Part shown: one piece after another, positions 35,760-46,820 of the stretch
Numbering within the stretch: the first letter of the stretch is position 1
Layout: each line of letters begins with the position of its first letter
Source: JAGVSR01 sp964589785
Lineage (GTDB): Bacteria > Pseudomonadota > Alphaproteobacteria > Rhizobiales > Hyphomicrobiaceae
NCBI GenBank assembly: GCA_964589785.1
Contig: CAZPUQ010000001.1
Coordinates: forward strand, 62,001 to 126,000
Length of the DNA: 64,000 bases
Direction: 5' to 3'
Position numbers and translations under genes: made by a program
Notes under the pieces: generated by a model
What the model was told of the DNA's origin: nothing
The model's input: only the letters and a program-made list of their open reading frames with translations
Databases searched by the model: none

Positions 35760-37016
35760 TCAGCCCTCCGGGCATAGCTCGAAGGCCTTGTCGAGGGCTT
35801 GCGTGGACGAGCCGAACTCGCCGATCATCTCGCCGCCCTTTGCGTAGGCGCCGATGTAGGCCTCCGCCTCGCGCTTCTCGGCGCCCTCGTTGACGTCAAG
35901 CACGGTGTAGTTCGTGGCGCTGCCCGAGGCGGCCTTGATGATGATGGCCTTGCTGCCGCCGTAGCTCGCGGTCCAGACGCGGCAGCCGCTGGAAGGCTTG
36001 GCGGCGGGCGCCTTGGCCTGACCGGCCGTTGCGGCCGCTGCGCCCTGGAGGGAGGCCGTATCGACCTTCGCCGTGTCGCTCTCCGGCGGCAGGCCGGCGG
36101 CGCGCTCGGGGACAGCATCTGCTGGCGCCGACGGATTGAGGATCTTGACGCTCGGGCCGGGCTCGGCCGGCTTCGCAGGTGCGGTCGCGGCAGCCGCCTT
36201 GGCGAGATCGGCCGCGCCGAGGCTCGACTTGACGGCGACGTCGCCCGACGCGCGTGCCTCCGCGACGGCCTTGCGCGCGATGTCCGCGCCCTTGCCGGAG
36301 GGGGCCGCCTCGCTCGTGCCGCTCCTTGCGATCGTGATGCCCGTTTCGCGTTCCTTGCGGGCCTCGGCGACGAGCTCGGGACGCGGATCGGCCCCCTTGC
36401 ACGGGCCGTCGAAGAAGCCGTCGGCGATCTGGTCGATATCGCGGACGTAGGCGCGGCTTGTCGGCGCCCACTTCTTGGCGAGCTGGGTGTAGGTGATCGG
36501 CGTCTTGATCGACTTGTGCCAGTCGTCGAGCACGCCCCAGTCCTGCACGTTACGCGTCCGCTCGGCGACCGGGTTCTCCACCTTGTCGCCGGCATACATA
36601 AGCAGATGCTGCAGGTGGGCGCGCACGCCCGTCGAAACATCCGCGAAGGTCTCCCCGCGGGCGCCCTTGCCGGTGGCGCCGAGACCGGCGAAGTTGTTCT
36701 GGCTGGCCTTCACGTCGCCCGTGTAGGTTAGGTTGCCGGTCTCCAGCAGCATCTGGAAGAAGGCGTAGTCCCAGCGGACTCCCAGTTCCTCGCCATGGCG
36801 CATGTATTCGGTGGCGATGCCGTCGTAGCGGCCGTCGAGCTTGACATTGCGCTTGCCGAGAAAGGCCATGAGGCGGCCGGGGGTCGCGCACGCGGGGACC
36901 GCATTGTCCGTCGAGGTCTTGATGCCGGGAAGATCGGCCGCGGCGGCCGGAGGCGAGAGGGCGGGGGACAGCAGGCAGGCAACGGCGGCGAGGGTCGCTC
37001 CGGCGATGGCTCTCAT
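35760..37016 (-). CDS. Secreted glucosaminidase-like protein (GH73 type), paralog B
   Basis: 418 aa from ATG 37016 (MRAIAGATL). Signal peptide at 1-27 (ending PAAAADLPG). Catalytic-type domain: RWDYAFFQMLLETGNLTY (Glu about 92), QNNFAGLGATGKGARGETF, VRAHLQHLLMYAGDKVENP. A disordered Ala/Pro/Lys-rich linker of about 110 residues follows. The C-terminal module starts SGCRVWTASYGGSKAIII and ends KAFELCPEG. The pair of Cys that frame this module is kept in both paralogs. The longer frame to 37124 has no signal-like start. First gene of the tandem pair. Confidence 0.82.
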   Translation of the reverse strand: MRAIAGATLAAVACLLSPALSPPAAAADLPGIKTSTDNAVPACATPGRLMAFLGKRNVKLDGRYDGIATEYMRHGEELGVRWDYAFFQMLLETGNLTYTGDVKASQNNFAGLGATGKGARGETFADVSTGVRAHLQHLLMYAGDKVENPVAERTRNVQDWGVLDDWHKSIKTPITYTQLAKKWAPTSRAYVRDIDQIADGFFDGPCKGADPRPELVAEARKERETGITIARSGTSEAAPSGKGADIARKAVAEARASGDVAVKSSLGAADLAKAAAATAPAKPAEPGPSVKILNPSAPADAVPERAAGLPPESDTAKVDTASLQGAAAATAGQAKAPAAKPSSGCRVWTASYGGSKAIIIKAASGSATNYTVLDVNEGAEKREAEAYIGAYAKGGEMIGEFGSSTQALDKAFELCPEG

Positions 37017-37258
37017 GGGTCTATCCGTTCTCGAACGCGGTGCCCGCGAGGAGCACCCAACACGACCAACCGTTCCTAAAGGCTTAACCTTAAAGACCGG
37101 TAAACGACGGGGCCCGCACGGCAAGCTTCTTTCGTCGCCGAGGTTTGCGGCGCGAGTTTGAGGAGCACGGGGTGGAAATGTGGCGAGCCTTGGCCCCGCT
37201 CAGCCAGGCTCGACCGGTCGGGCCGCGGCAAGAGTGTTTTGCTCGCCTTCGCCGGATG

Positions 37259-38017
37259 TCAATCTTGGTCGCCTTCGCTCCAGGTCAGATGCTGGCCGCC
37301 GTCGAGCACGATCATCTGCCCGGTCATGGCCGGCGCCTCGAGGATGAAGCGGACCGCGGCGGCGATCTCGTCAGTCGAGGGCCCGCGCCGGAGCAGCGTC
37401 GACGCCACCTCCGCGGCGAAGTCGGCCTCGGTCTGGTAGATGCTCTTCAGCACCGGGCCCGGACCGATGGCATTGACGCGGACGCGGGGGGCGAGCGCCT
37501 GGGCGAGCGTGCGGGTCGCGGTCCACAGGCCCGCCTTCGACAGGGTGTAGGAGAAGAACTCCGGCGTCAGCTTCCACACCCGCTGGTCGATGATGTTGAT
37601 GATCGTGCCGCCGGCAGCCGGCGGAAGGTGGCGGAATAGGTCGCGGGCGAGGAACACCGGCGCCCGCAGGTTGATGTCGAGATGCGCGTTCCACCGCTCC
37701 AGCGTCATCGTGCCGACAGTGTCGGGCTGGAACTCGCTGGCGTTGTTGACGAGGCAGGCCGGGGCCCCGAGCGCGGCGCAGCAGGCCGGGACGAGCCGCT
37801 CGACATCCAGCGGCTGTGCCAGATCGCACGGAAGGGCCGCCGCACGTGCGCCGAGCTGCTCGACGGCTGCCGCCGTCTCCTCGGCGGCTGCGCGCGAGCG
37901 GTGATAGTGGATGGCGACGTCGAAGCCGCGCGCGGCGAGCTCAAGAGCGATCGCCCGGCCGATGCGGCGCGCCGCGCCGGTGATGAGCGCCACGGGGCGG
38001 AGGGAAGGCTTAGACAT
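37259..38017 (-). CDS. SDR oxidoreductase, pteridine reductase / FolM-like
   Basis: 252 aa from ATG 38017; an ATG at 38059 is the alternative. NAD(P)-binding GAARRIGRAIALELAARG near residues 13-30 with the Arg-rich TGxxRRxG variant seen in pteridine reductases, then NNASEFQPD, DQRVWKLTPEFFSYTLSKAGL (catalytic Tyr and Lys) and NAIGPGPVL. The NNAS.F and DQRVWKLTP stretches match FolM-type dihydromonapterin or dihydropteridine reductases better than generic SDRs. No folate gene is adjacent. Alternative: an unassigned SDR. Confidence 0.83.
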   Translation of the reverse strand: MSKPSLRPVALITGAARRIGRAIALELAARGFDVAIHYHRSRAAAEETAAAVEQLGARAAALPCDLAQPLDVERLVPACCAALGAPACLVNNASEFQPDTVGTMTLERWNAHLDINLRAPVFLARDLFRHLPPAAGGTIINIIDQRVWKLTPEFFSYTLSKAGLWTATRTLAQALAPRVRVNAIGPGPVLKSIYQTEADFAAEVASTLLRRGPSTDEIAAAVRFILEAPAMTGQMIVLDGGQHLTWSEGDQD

Positions 38018-38417
38018 CGCGGTCGTCGCTTTCGGCGAAGAGAGTCGGGTGACGGACATGAGTCGCTGCGGCTGGGGCGCCACCGGCGGCTCGTTATACG
38101 CCGGATGAGCGCGCAAGAGGCGATCTCGACGACGCGCATCCTCGCGCCGGTATGCCGCGCAAACGGTCAGTTGCCACAGCCACGCGCGTCGAAGGTGTCC
38201 AAAAAGCCGGCTCCATGTGGCGGTGGACTGACCATTTCTGCCGTTGAGTGGCCGATCTGATACACCCTCCCCGCGAAGGCCGTCAGTCAGGGCTATCCCG
38301 CCTTGTCGAAGCAGGACGTTTGCTGTTTTCCTCCTAGTCAACAGGCCGATTCCGTTCGACGAAGGATGGGGGTTTGGGGTGGGGCCGGTTGAGCGATCAT
38401 AGACGGGGGTTATCAGC
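38018..38417. other. Intergenic region between divergent SDR and porin genes
   Basis: About 400 bp with no supported gene. A long minus-strand frame here only extends the SDR and lacks SDR similarity. The last 60 bp before the porin ATG include GGGGTT at 38406-38411, which may serve as ribosome binding site. The region has the lower G+C content expected of a strong porin promoter, but I cannot name the -35 and -10 boxes with confidence. Confidence 0.45.
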
Positions 38418-39170
38418 ATGAGCATCAAAACGACACTTCTAGGCGCCGCGAGCGTGGCAGTCCTCGCCCTTGCCGCCGGCGCTGCGCCAGTCGCCGCGGA
38501 AGACCGGGAATTCGAGTGGTCGATTACGATCGGCGGCACCAGCGACTACATCTTCCGCGGCGTTTCTCTCAGCAACGAGAACCCCGCCGCGCAGGGTTCC
38601 ATCGATATCGGATACGGCATCTTCTATGCGGGCGCGTGGGCATCGAACCTCGATACCGCAGCGGTCGACCAGGGTCCTTGGGAGCTCGATCTCTACGCCG
38701 GCGTCAAGCCGGTCTGGGGACACGTGACGTTCGACTTCGGTACTGTTCTCTACCTCTATCCGGCGGAGCAGTACGACGACTTCACGTATGTCGAGCTCAA
38801 GGCGGGCGCGTCCGTCGAGATCGTGAAGAGCCTGACCGGTTCCGCCACTTTCTGGTATACGCCGAGCCAGTCCAACTATGTCGAAGGCTACGCTATTGAA
38901 GGCGGCTTGGCCTATGAGTTCTCCGAGGTGGGCATCTTCACTCCGAGTTTGAGCGGCTTGGTCGGCTATCAGACCGCCTCTGAAACCGTTGAGGGACAAG
39001 ACGACTATGTCTACTGGAACGTGGGCCTCACGCTCGGCGTAGAGAAGTTCAGCATGGACTTCCGGTATTGGGATACCGATATCTCGGACGCCAATGGCGG
39101 CAACTTCTGGGGGGCGGAGGGCCTGTCCGACGAGCGCTTCGTGTTCTCGGCCAAGGTCACGCTGCCCTGA
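38418..39170 (+). CDS. TorF family putative outer-membrane porin
   Basis: 250 aa. Signal peptide at residues 1-27 (LAAGAAPVAAEDREF). The mature protein is a beta-barrel by eye: alternating aromatic/polar strands such as FEWSITIGGTSDYIFRG, YGIFYAGAWASNLD and VTFDFGTVLYLYP, with a C-terminal FVFSAKVTLP that ends in a strand. ITIGGTSDYIFRGVSLSNENPA is the opening typical of the Gcw_chp/TorF proteins. Codon choice and lower G+C suggest strong expression. An intrinsic terminator follows at once. Confidence 0.92.
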   Translation: MSIKTTLLGAASVAVLALAAGAAPVAAEDREFEWSITIGGTSDYIFRGVSLSNENPAAQGSIDIGYGIFYAGAWASNLDTAAVDQGPWELDLYAGVKPVWGHVTFDFGTVLYLYPAEQYDDFTYVELKAGASVEIVKSLTGSATFWYTPSQSNYVEGYAIEGGLAYEFSEVGIFTPSLSGLVGYQTASETVEGQDDYVYWNVGLTLGVEKFSMDFRYWDTDISDANGGNFWGAEGLSDERFVFSAKVTLP

Positions 39171-39194
39171 TCCGGACGGCAGCATTGGGAAGCG

Positions 39195-39226
39195 AATCGG
39201 GGCCCTCGCGGGCCCCGATTTTTTTT
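39195..39226 (+). terminator. Strong intrinsic terminator after the porin gene
   Basis: AATCGGGGCCC (39195-39205), loop TCGC, GGGCCCCGATT (39210-39220), followed at once by TTTTTT. An 11-bp perfect stem with a U-tract is the best terminator in the window and fits a highly expressed single-gene transcript. Confidence 0.95.
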
Positions 39227-39554
39227 GGCACGCCCCGTTGTCGGAGCACTATGTCACGGCCTCGTCACGGAGCTGTCGCAGTGGCGTAACGGCGGTTGCC
39301 TATGAGCAGGGCGCCGGCTGCGGCCGGCCGGTCGCCTCGCCGGATGCCCTCTCCCAAGGCGGGGACCGATCAGCAGCGAGAGGCCAGCCAGCACGCCTCG
39401 GAGCACCCCCGCGGCTCGGGCAATGTGCCGGTTGGCCTCGTTGGGCCGCGGCTGCCGCAGGCTTGCATGCCGCCTTTTTTCCATTTGATCTCCGGTCGCT
39501 CCGCTTGATCCCGCCGCGCCGCGTCCGTTAACTGCCCTCAGCCGGGGGCCGTTC
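39227..39554. other. Intergenic region after the porin terminator
   Basis: 328 bp. Short frames on both strands exist but lack a ribosome binding site, signal or recognisable domain. I see no repeat or RNA gene. It presumably holds the promoter of the GTG-started gene at 39555. Confidence 0.4.
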
Positions 39555-40310
39555 GTGATTCTGACGATTCTCATTCTCGTGGTGGCGACGGTCGCTTTCG
39601 CGGCCACTAAGCTCGCGCCCCGCCTTGCGGAGGGCCGCGTCATCTACCCGGCCACAGCCGACGCGCCGACGCCCTTTGGCTATCGCATGGCCTGGCTCGC
39701 CATCCGCACCCGCGACACGACCGCGGTGATGGACGCGCTCGGGCTCGGCGCCGGTCAGCCCTGCAACTGGAACACCGGCATCGGCACGGTCTATCACCCG
39801 GTCCTTGGCGAGAGGCATGTGTTCGTCTCGCCGCCCGTCAACGGCTGGACGTTCGTGGTCGGCCTGCCGCTTCCCCAGCCCATGGGCCGCTCGTTCGTCG
39901 ACAAGGCGATGCCGCTCCTTCTCGAATTGGGCTCGCGCTTCGTCGAGGTGCAGTACTTCGCCGCCTACCCTCCCGTCGACTTCTTCGCCTGGGCCCGCAT
40001 CGTCGACGGACGGTTCGTCAGGGCCTTCGCCATCGGCGACGACGGCATCATCTGGAGCCGGGGCAAGACGACCCGTGAGGAGCGCGCGCTCGGCCTCAAG
40101 CTCTTCGAGCTGCGCGGCGTGCGCGACCGTCGCGGCGATGCGGGCGGCCCGATTATCCTCTATCCGACGGAGGACCACGTCATGCAGGTGGCGCGGAAGT
40201 GGAGCCTCGACCCGACGCGGCTCGGCGCGGCCTCGGCGCCTGCGGCGATGGGGCTGATCGCGCGCGCCCCTGCAGCGTGGAGCGTCGAGCGCCTGCGCAA
40301 GTCCGCGTGA
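39555..40310 (+). CDS. Hypothetical protein with N-terminal membrane segment
   Basis: 251 aa from a GTG at 39555 (GGGGGCC upstream). Residues 1-18 are hydrophobic (ILTILILVVATVAFAA). The rest looks globular: FGYRMAWLAIRTRDTTAVMDALGL, GWTFVVGLPLP, FVEVQYFAAYPPVDFFAWARI, and ALGLKLFELRG. The pattern of an AWLAIRTRD.T.VMDALGL segment followed by a FVEVQYFAAY segment looks like a known conserved family of unknown function, but I cannot name it. No catalytic motif is evident. Single gene between a terminator and convergent small frames. Confidence 0.72.
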   Translation: MILTILILVVATVAFAATKLAPRLAEGRVIYPATADAPTPFGYRMAWLAIRTRDTTAVMDALGLGAGQPCNWNTGIGTVYHPVLGERHVFVSPPVNGWTFVVGLPLPQPMGRSFVDKAMPLLLELGSRFVEVQYFAAYPPVDFFAWARIVDGRFVRAFAIGDDGIIWSRGKTTREERALGLKLFELRGVRDRRGDAGGPIILYPTEDHVMQVARKWSLDPTRLGAASAPAAMGLIARAPAAWSVERLRKSA

Positions 40311-40332
40311 CGCGCGCGCCGGAGCGGCCGGC

Positions 40333-40566
40333 TCAGCCGAACACCGTGGCGATCTCGCGGTCCGTCGCCGCGATCTGGCGGGCGCGGCGCAGGGCGACAA
40401 GGTCGATGATCTCGGTTTGGGTAGGCGCCACCGGCTCGCAGCAGACGGTGTCGGGCGTGGCCGGCGCCGGCAGCGCCTCGGCTACCGCGCGTGGGGCGGC
40501 CGCGCCTGATCTTGCGTGGTCGGCACAGAAGACCAGGCGCGCGATACGCGCCAACGCTGCGATCAT
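40333..40566 (-). CDS. Small hypothetical protein
   Basis: 77 aa if started at the ATG at 40566 (MIAALARIARLVF), with GGAG 6 bp upstream; ATGs at 40581 and 40596 are alternatives. Begins with a short amphipathic helix, has CC near the centre (DTVCCEPVAP) and a charged C-terminal helix (DLVALRRARQIAA). It could be a real small gene or a fortuitous frame in GC-rich DNA. Confidence 0.4.
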   Translation of the reverse strand: MIAALARIARLVFCADHARSGAAAPRAVAEALPAPATPDTVCCEPVAPTQTEIIDLVALRRARQIAATDREIATVFG

Positions 40567-40684
40567 GTCCGCGCTCCGCATTTCCTGTCGCCGCACGGCA
40601 TCACGCCACGAGCCTCACACAGGCGGGCTCACGTTCGCCCGGTGGTTGCTAAAGCGCGGTTAATCAGGCGCTGGATCGGATCGA

Positions 40685-41143
40685 TTACGGCCGAGGCGGC
40701 CCGTTCGTGTCGAGCCGGGCTGCCCAACCTGAGTCGTCGCGGCGACCGTCGCGCGGCGGCTGACGATCGCGCCGAATCCCGACGCCTGCGTTCCTGTGGT
40801 GAAACGTGGTGACGGGGCAGGGAGCTTCGCGGGTCTCGCCGCCGAGGCGGTCGAGCACGAGCACCACGCATCGCGGCTTCACCGCGTTGCCGAGCGAGCC
40901 GGTCTCAAGGACCGGAGCCCTGAGGTCAGAGTTGGCCCCGGCGGCCACCGGCGCCCGCTTGTCCCCGCTTCCGAGCACCGCCAGGCTGACGAGGCTCCAG
41001 AAGCCGACGAGGTGCCAGAAAACGGCGCCGGCAACGAACCCGAATGCCGACCACGCAACGGCCTGCATCCGTCCCGTGGACCGGACCGGCACCGGGCGAA
41101 CGGCCTCCGTCTGCACCGGAAGAGCGGCGTTGCTGCGAATCAT
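40685..41143 (-). CDS. Small membrane protein, function unknown
   Basis: About 152 aa from ATG 41143 (MIRSNAALPVQT). One strong hydrophobic segment (AVAWSAFGFVAGAVFWHLVGFWSLVSLAVLGSGD spans about residues 28-60, in two parts), followed by a Cys-containing loop (KPRCVVLVLD) and a low-complexity Arg-rich end that may be read-through of a GC-rich frame. The hydrophobic part supports a gene; the C-terminal extent is less sure. Confidence 0.55.
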   Translation of the reverse strand: MIRSNAALPVQTEAVRPVPVRSTGRMQAVAWSAFGFVAGAVFWHLVGFWSLVSLAVLGSGDKRAPVAAGANSDLRAPVLETGSLGNAVKPRCVVLVLDRLGGETREAPCPVTTFHHRNAGVGIRRDRQPPRDGRRDDSGWAARLDTNGPPRP

Positions 41144-41245
41144 CCGGCAAGTCTGGAATCCGGCGGCTCCTCCGTGCAAGGCTCGATGGGCTGGCGTCCA
41201 TGCGGAAGCCCAAACGCTCCACAGGCAGGCAGCGTCGCGGCGCTG

Positions 41246-42028
41246 TCAGCGCGGACCGGGAAGCGGGGATCGCCGCGCGCCGGCACCGATGTCGTTCTCG
41301 AAATGCGACGACCGCACCGGCGGCACGGCCATCTCGGCGGCGCTGCACAGCTTCGCCTGGTTCTCGTTCACACCGCAGGCCCTCGGCGTGCCGTCCTTGG
41401 AGAAACAGATCCGGATTTCGCGCAGCCGGCCGCGGTTGCCGCGCGCGCAGCCGACCGCGATGGCCTCGGGCGGCAGGCCGGGGTTGGCGGCGGCGAACTC
41501 GCGCTGGAGATCGCGCGGGGACACGTACTGCGTCTCGAACGGGTTGCGGTAGCGCTGCGGAATTTTGATCGTCTGGAAGAGCTGCCGCGAAAGCTTGAAA
41601 TATCCGGCCGGATCGAGTCCCGAGCAGGTGCCGTGCTTGCGGTACTCGTGAATGATGAGACCGCGGCTCGGCATGACGTCGAGCATGCCGTCGATGAGCG
41701 TGTCCGGGACGAAGGGGCGCCGCGCGGTGCGGCAGCTTTCCGGATAGCCGCGCTCGTACTGCGGCCACAGCCCATGCAGCACGAAGGCATAGCGCCGCCC
41801 GTCGCGGCGGTTGCACTGGAGCTGGTCGTCGGCCGCCTCCGGCGTCGAGCAATGGGTCGGGCTCCAGGAGAGGACCAGCGCATAGTAGTCGAACCGCCCC
41901 GCGACGTGATCGGCCCGCCCGTTGCCGCCGTCGCCGTCCCAGCGGAGCTGCGCGCCGGCGGTGGCGGCAAAGCCGGCAAACGCCAAGACGGCGGCGAGGG
42001 CGCGGAGAACGGGGGCGAACGGCGGCAC
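41246..42028 (-). CDS. Ribonuclease T2 family protein, secreted
   Basis: 260 aa from a GTG at 42028 with GAGAAGG at 9 bp; TTGs at 42034 and 42037 are alternatives, and no ATG is available. Signal peptide LRALAAVLAFAGFAATAGA. RNase T2 motifs: CAS I FVLHGLWPQY and CAS II HEYRKHGTCSG, each with its catalytic His, plus LSWSPTHC and several Cys for disulphides. Cleaves RNA through 2',3'-cyclic phosphates in the periplasm or outside the cell. Lies 71 bp downstream of the M20 peptidase on the same strand. Function in bacteria is often RNA scavenging. Confidence 0.92.
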   Translation of the reverse strand: MPPFAPVLRALAAVLAFAGFAATAGAQLRWDGDGGNGRADHVAGRFDYYALVLSWSPTHCSTPEAADDQLQCNRRDGRRYAFVLHGLWPQYERGYPESCRTARRPFVPDTLIDGMLDVMPSRGLIIHEYRKHGTCSGLDPAGYFKLSRQLFQTIKIPQRYRNPFETQYVSPRDLQREFAAANPGLPPEAIAVGCARGNRGRLREIRICFSKDGTPRACGVNENQAKLCSAAEMAVPPVRSSHFENDIGAGARRSPLPGPR

Positions 42029-42099
42029 GGGCAACAATCCTTCTCGAATGCGGGGCGCACCATACCGATCGACGGCGTTCGCGCAATGCCCGCCGGGCG

Positions 42100-43521
42100 T
42101 CAGCTCTTGCTCGGACGTGCCGGGTCCGCGGCGAGCCCGGCCAGAATCCGCGCCCAGCTCCGGGCGCCCTTGCGGAAGCTCGTCATGTTGTATTTCTCGT
42201 TGGGGCTGTGGATGCGGTCGTCGTCGAGGCCGAAGCCGACGAGCAGGCTGTCCATGCCGAGCGCGTCCTTGAACGACGTGACGATGGGGATCGAGCCGCC
42301 GCAGCCCATCATCACGGCGGGCCGTCCCCACTCCGCCTCGAGCGCCGCGGCCGCCGCGCGGACGGCGGGAGCCGAGGTGTCGAAGCCGATGGCCGCGCTG
42401 CCGCGCGTGCCGACGAACTCGACCGTGCAGTCCGCCGGCAGGTTGGCGCGGATGTGATCCTGCAGGAGCTTCAGGCAGCGGTCCGGGTCCTGGCCCGGCA
42501 CAAGCCGGCAGGTGATCTTCACCGACGCCTTCGACGGGATGACCGTCTTGGAGCCGATCCCCTGGTAGCCGCCCGTGATGCCGTTGAACTCGACGGTGGG
42601 ACGCGCCCAGAGCTGCTCGATCAGCGAGCAGCCTTGCTCGCCCGCGGGCGTCGTGAGGCCCACGGACGCGAGGAAGGGACCTTCCGCCGCCGCGGAGAGC
42701 GCTCTCCACTGCGCTGTCTGCTCGGCCGGCAGCGGGACGATGCCGTCGAGAAAGCCCTTGATGGCGATGCGCCCCTCGTCGTCGTGGAGCGAGGCCATCG
42801 CCTTGGCGAGCGCGCGGATCGGATTGACCGCGGCGCCGCCGTACATGCCCGAATGGAGGTCGCGCGACGGTCCGGTGACGATCGCTTCCGTGCCGGCGAG
42901 CCCGCGCAGCATGGTCGTGATGGCGGGCGTGTCCTTGTTCCACTGGCCGGTGTCGCAGACGAGCACGAGGTCGGCCTTCAGCTCCCCGCCGGCGCTCGCG
43001 AGAAATCCGGGGAGCGAGGGCGAGCCGCATTCCTCCTCGCCCTCCAGCATGACGGACACCGCGACCGGTAGCTCGCCCGCCACCTCCTTCCAGGCCCGCG
43101 CGGCCTCGAAGAAAGTCATGAGCTGGCCCTTATTGTCCTCCGCGCCGCGCGCGACGATGACCGGACCGTTGCCCGGCTCCTCAGCGATGCGCGGCTCGAA
43201 CGGCGGGCTCGTCCACAGCTCGAGCGGATCGGCCGGCTGCACGTCGTAGTGACCGTAGAAGAGCACATGCGGGACACCCGGGTCCCGCGCCACGCGGTCA
43301 TGGCCGACGACCATTGGGTGTCCCGACGTGTCGCGCACGGAGGCCGCAAAGCCGATGTCGCTGAGAGCTGCCGCGCACCACTCGGCCGCCTTCCGGCACG
43401 ACGGCGCGAACACTGGGTCGGTTGAGACGCTGTCGATGCGCAAGAGCTCGAACAGCCGGGCGAGACCGGCCGCGTGGTTCTCTTCCAGGCGGTCGAGGAC
43501 GGCGGGCAGATGCGGATTCAT
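42100..43521 (-). CDS. M20 family metallopeptidase (dipeptidase)
   Basis: 473 aa from ATG 43521 (MNPHLPAVLD; GGAAGAG upstream). Zinc ligands of the M20 family: FYGHYDVQP (His, Asp), VARGAEDNKGQ (Asp), EGEEECGSPSL (Glu general base and ligand), LVCDTGQW, and a late His in DRIHSPNEKYN. The lid domain GPSRDLHSGMYGGAAVNP is of the dipeptidase (CNDP/PepV-like) branch. Cytosolic; probably cleaves short peptides. Divergent from ppdK. Confidence 0.92.
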   Translation of the reverse strand: MNPHLPAVLDRLEENHAAGLARLFELLRIDSVSTDPVFAPSCRKAAEWCAAALSDIGFAASVRDTSGHPMVVGHDRVARDPGVPHVLFYGHYDVQPADPLELWTSPPFEPRIAEEPGNGPVIVARGAEDNKGQLMTFFEAARAWKEVAGELPVAVSVMLEGEEECGSPSLPGFLASAGGELKADLVLVCDTGQWNKDTPAITTMLRGLAGTEAIVTGPSRDLHSGMYGGAAVNPIRALAKAMASLHDDEGRIAIKGFLDGIVPLPAEQTAQWRALSAAAEGPFLASVGLTTPAGEQGCSLIEQLWARPTVEFNGITGGYQGIGSKTVIPSKASVKITCRLVPGQDPDRCLKLLQDHIRANLPADCTVEFVGTRGSAAIGFDTSAPAVRAAAAALEAEWGRPAVMMGCGGSIPIVTSFKDALGMDSLLVGFGLDDDRIHSPNEKYNMTSFRKGARSWARILAGLAADPARPSKS

Positions 43522-43728
43522 GGGATGCTCTTCCAAGGTTGCGCCGCGTTCGCTCAGTCGGTTGCAGCGGAGGCAGCTACAAGGCGACCGGGCCCGCCTT
43601 TTGCCGCTCGATGCGACCTGCTATGCCAACACGACACGGCGATGTCGCGAGGGCCTGAAGTCGCGACGAGCGTGCGGCGTGCCGTCCGGCGGACGGTGGC
43701 GCGGCACTTCAGCAGAAACGGCGGCGCC

Positions 43729-46416
<2,688 letters not shown>

Positions 46417-46437
46417 CGCCGCGAGAGCCGCTCGCTC

Positions 46438-46460
46438 GCCGCGTCCTCAGAGGACGCGGC
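46438..46460. terminator. Perfect inverted repeat between convergent genes
   Basis: GCCGCGTCCTC-A-GAGGACGCGGC, an 11-bp perfect stem with a one-base centre. It overlaps the stop of the small membrane protein (46447-46449) and follows ppdK by 22 bp. No T-run; it may act as a bidirectional terminator or mRNA 3' stabiliser. Confidence 0.55.
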
Positions 46461-46668
46461 CCTCCGGATCGCCGTCGTCACCGAGCCGGCGGCGCTGAGG
46501 GGCCGGTCCGCGGTTGCGCGGCGTCAGGATGATCGCGATCACGAGCGGCGGGAACACGAAGCACCACGCCGCCCACGACGAATAATCGCGGTTCTTCGTG
46601 GCCGCGATCATGCCGCCGATGATAGCGGCGGTGATCGCGATCAGTCCCCAGACGACGACGTAGGTCAT
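46447..46668 (-). CDS. Small membrane protein
   Basis: 73 aa from ATG 46668, with AAGGGTG upstream. Two hydrophobic segments (VVVWGLIAITAAIIGGMIAAT and WAAWCFVFPPLVIAIIL) around a short loop NRDYSSWAAW, and a charged tail. The pattern NRD.SSWAAWCFV-PP is seen in many small proteins of this order, of unknown function. Its 3' end overlaps a perfect inverted repeat. Confidence 0.75.
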   Translation of the reverse strand: MTYVVVWGLIAITAAIIGGMIAATKNRDYSSWAAWCFVFPPLVIAIILTPRNRGPAPQRRRLGDDGDPEGRVL

Positions 46669-46820
46669 GACACCCTTCGGTTGTGCTCGCGTGGCGGTCG
46701 AATGCTGCGCTCGCTGCGACTTTGGCCAGGATTGAGGCAAAAGCAAGCACGGATGCGTCGTAAGACCGGAATGGACTAATGCCGCTGCGACCGATCCCGG
46801 ATGCGGGGGTCTCTTTCGGT

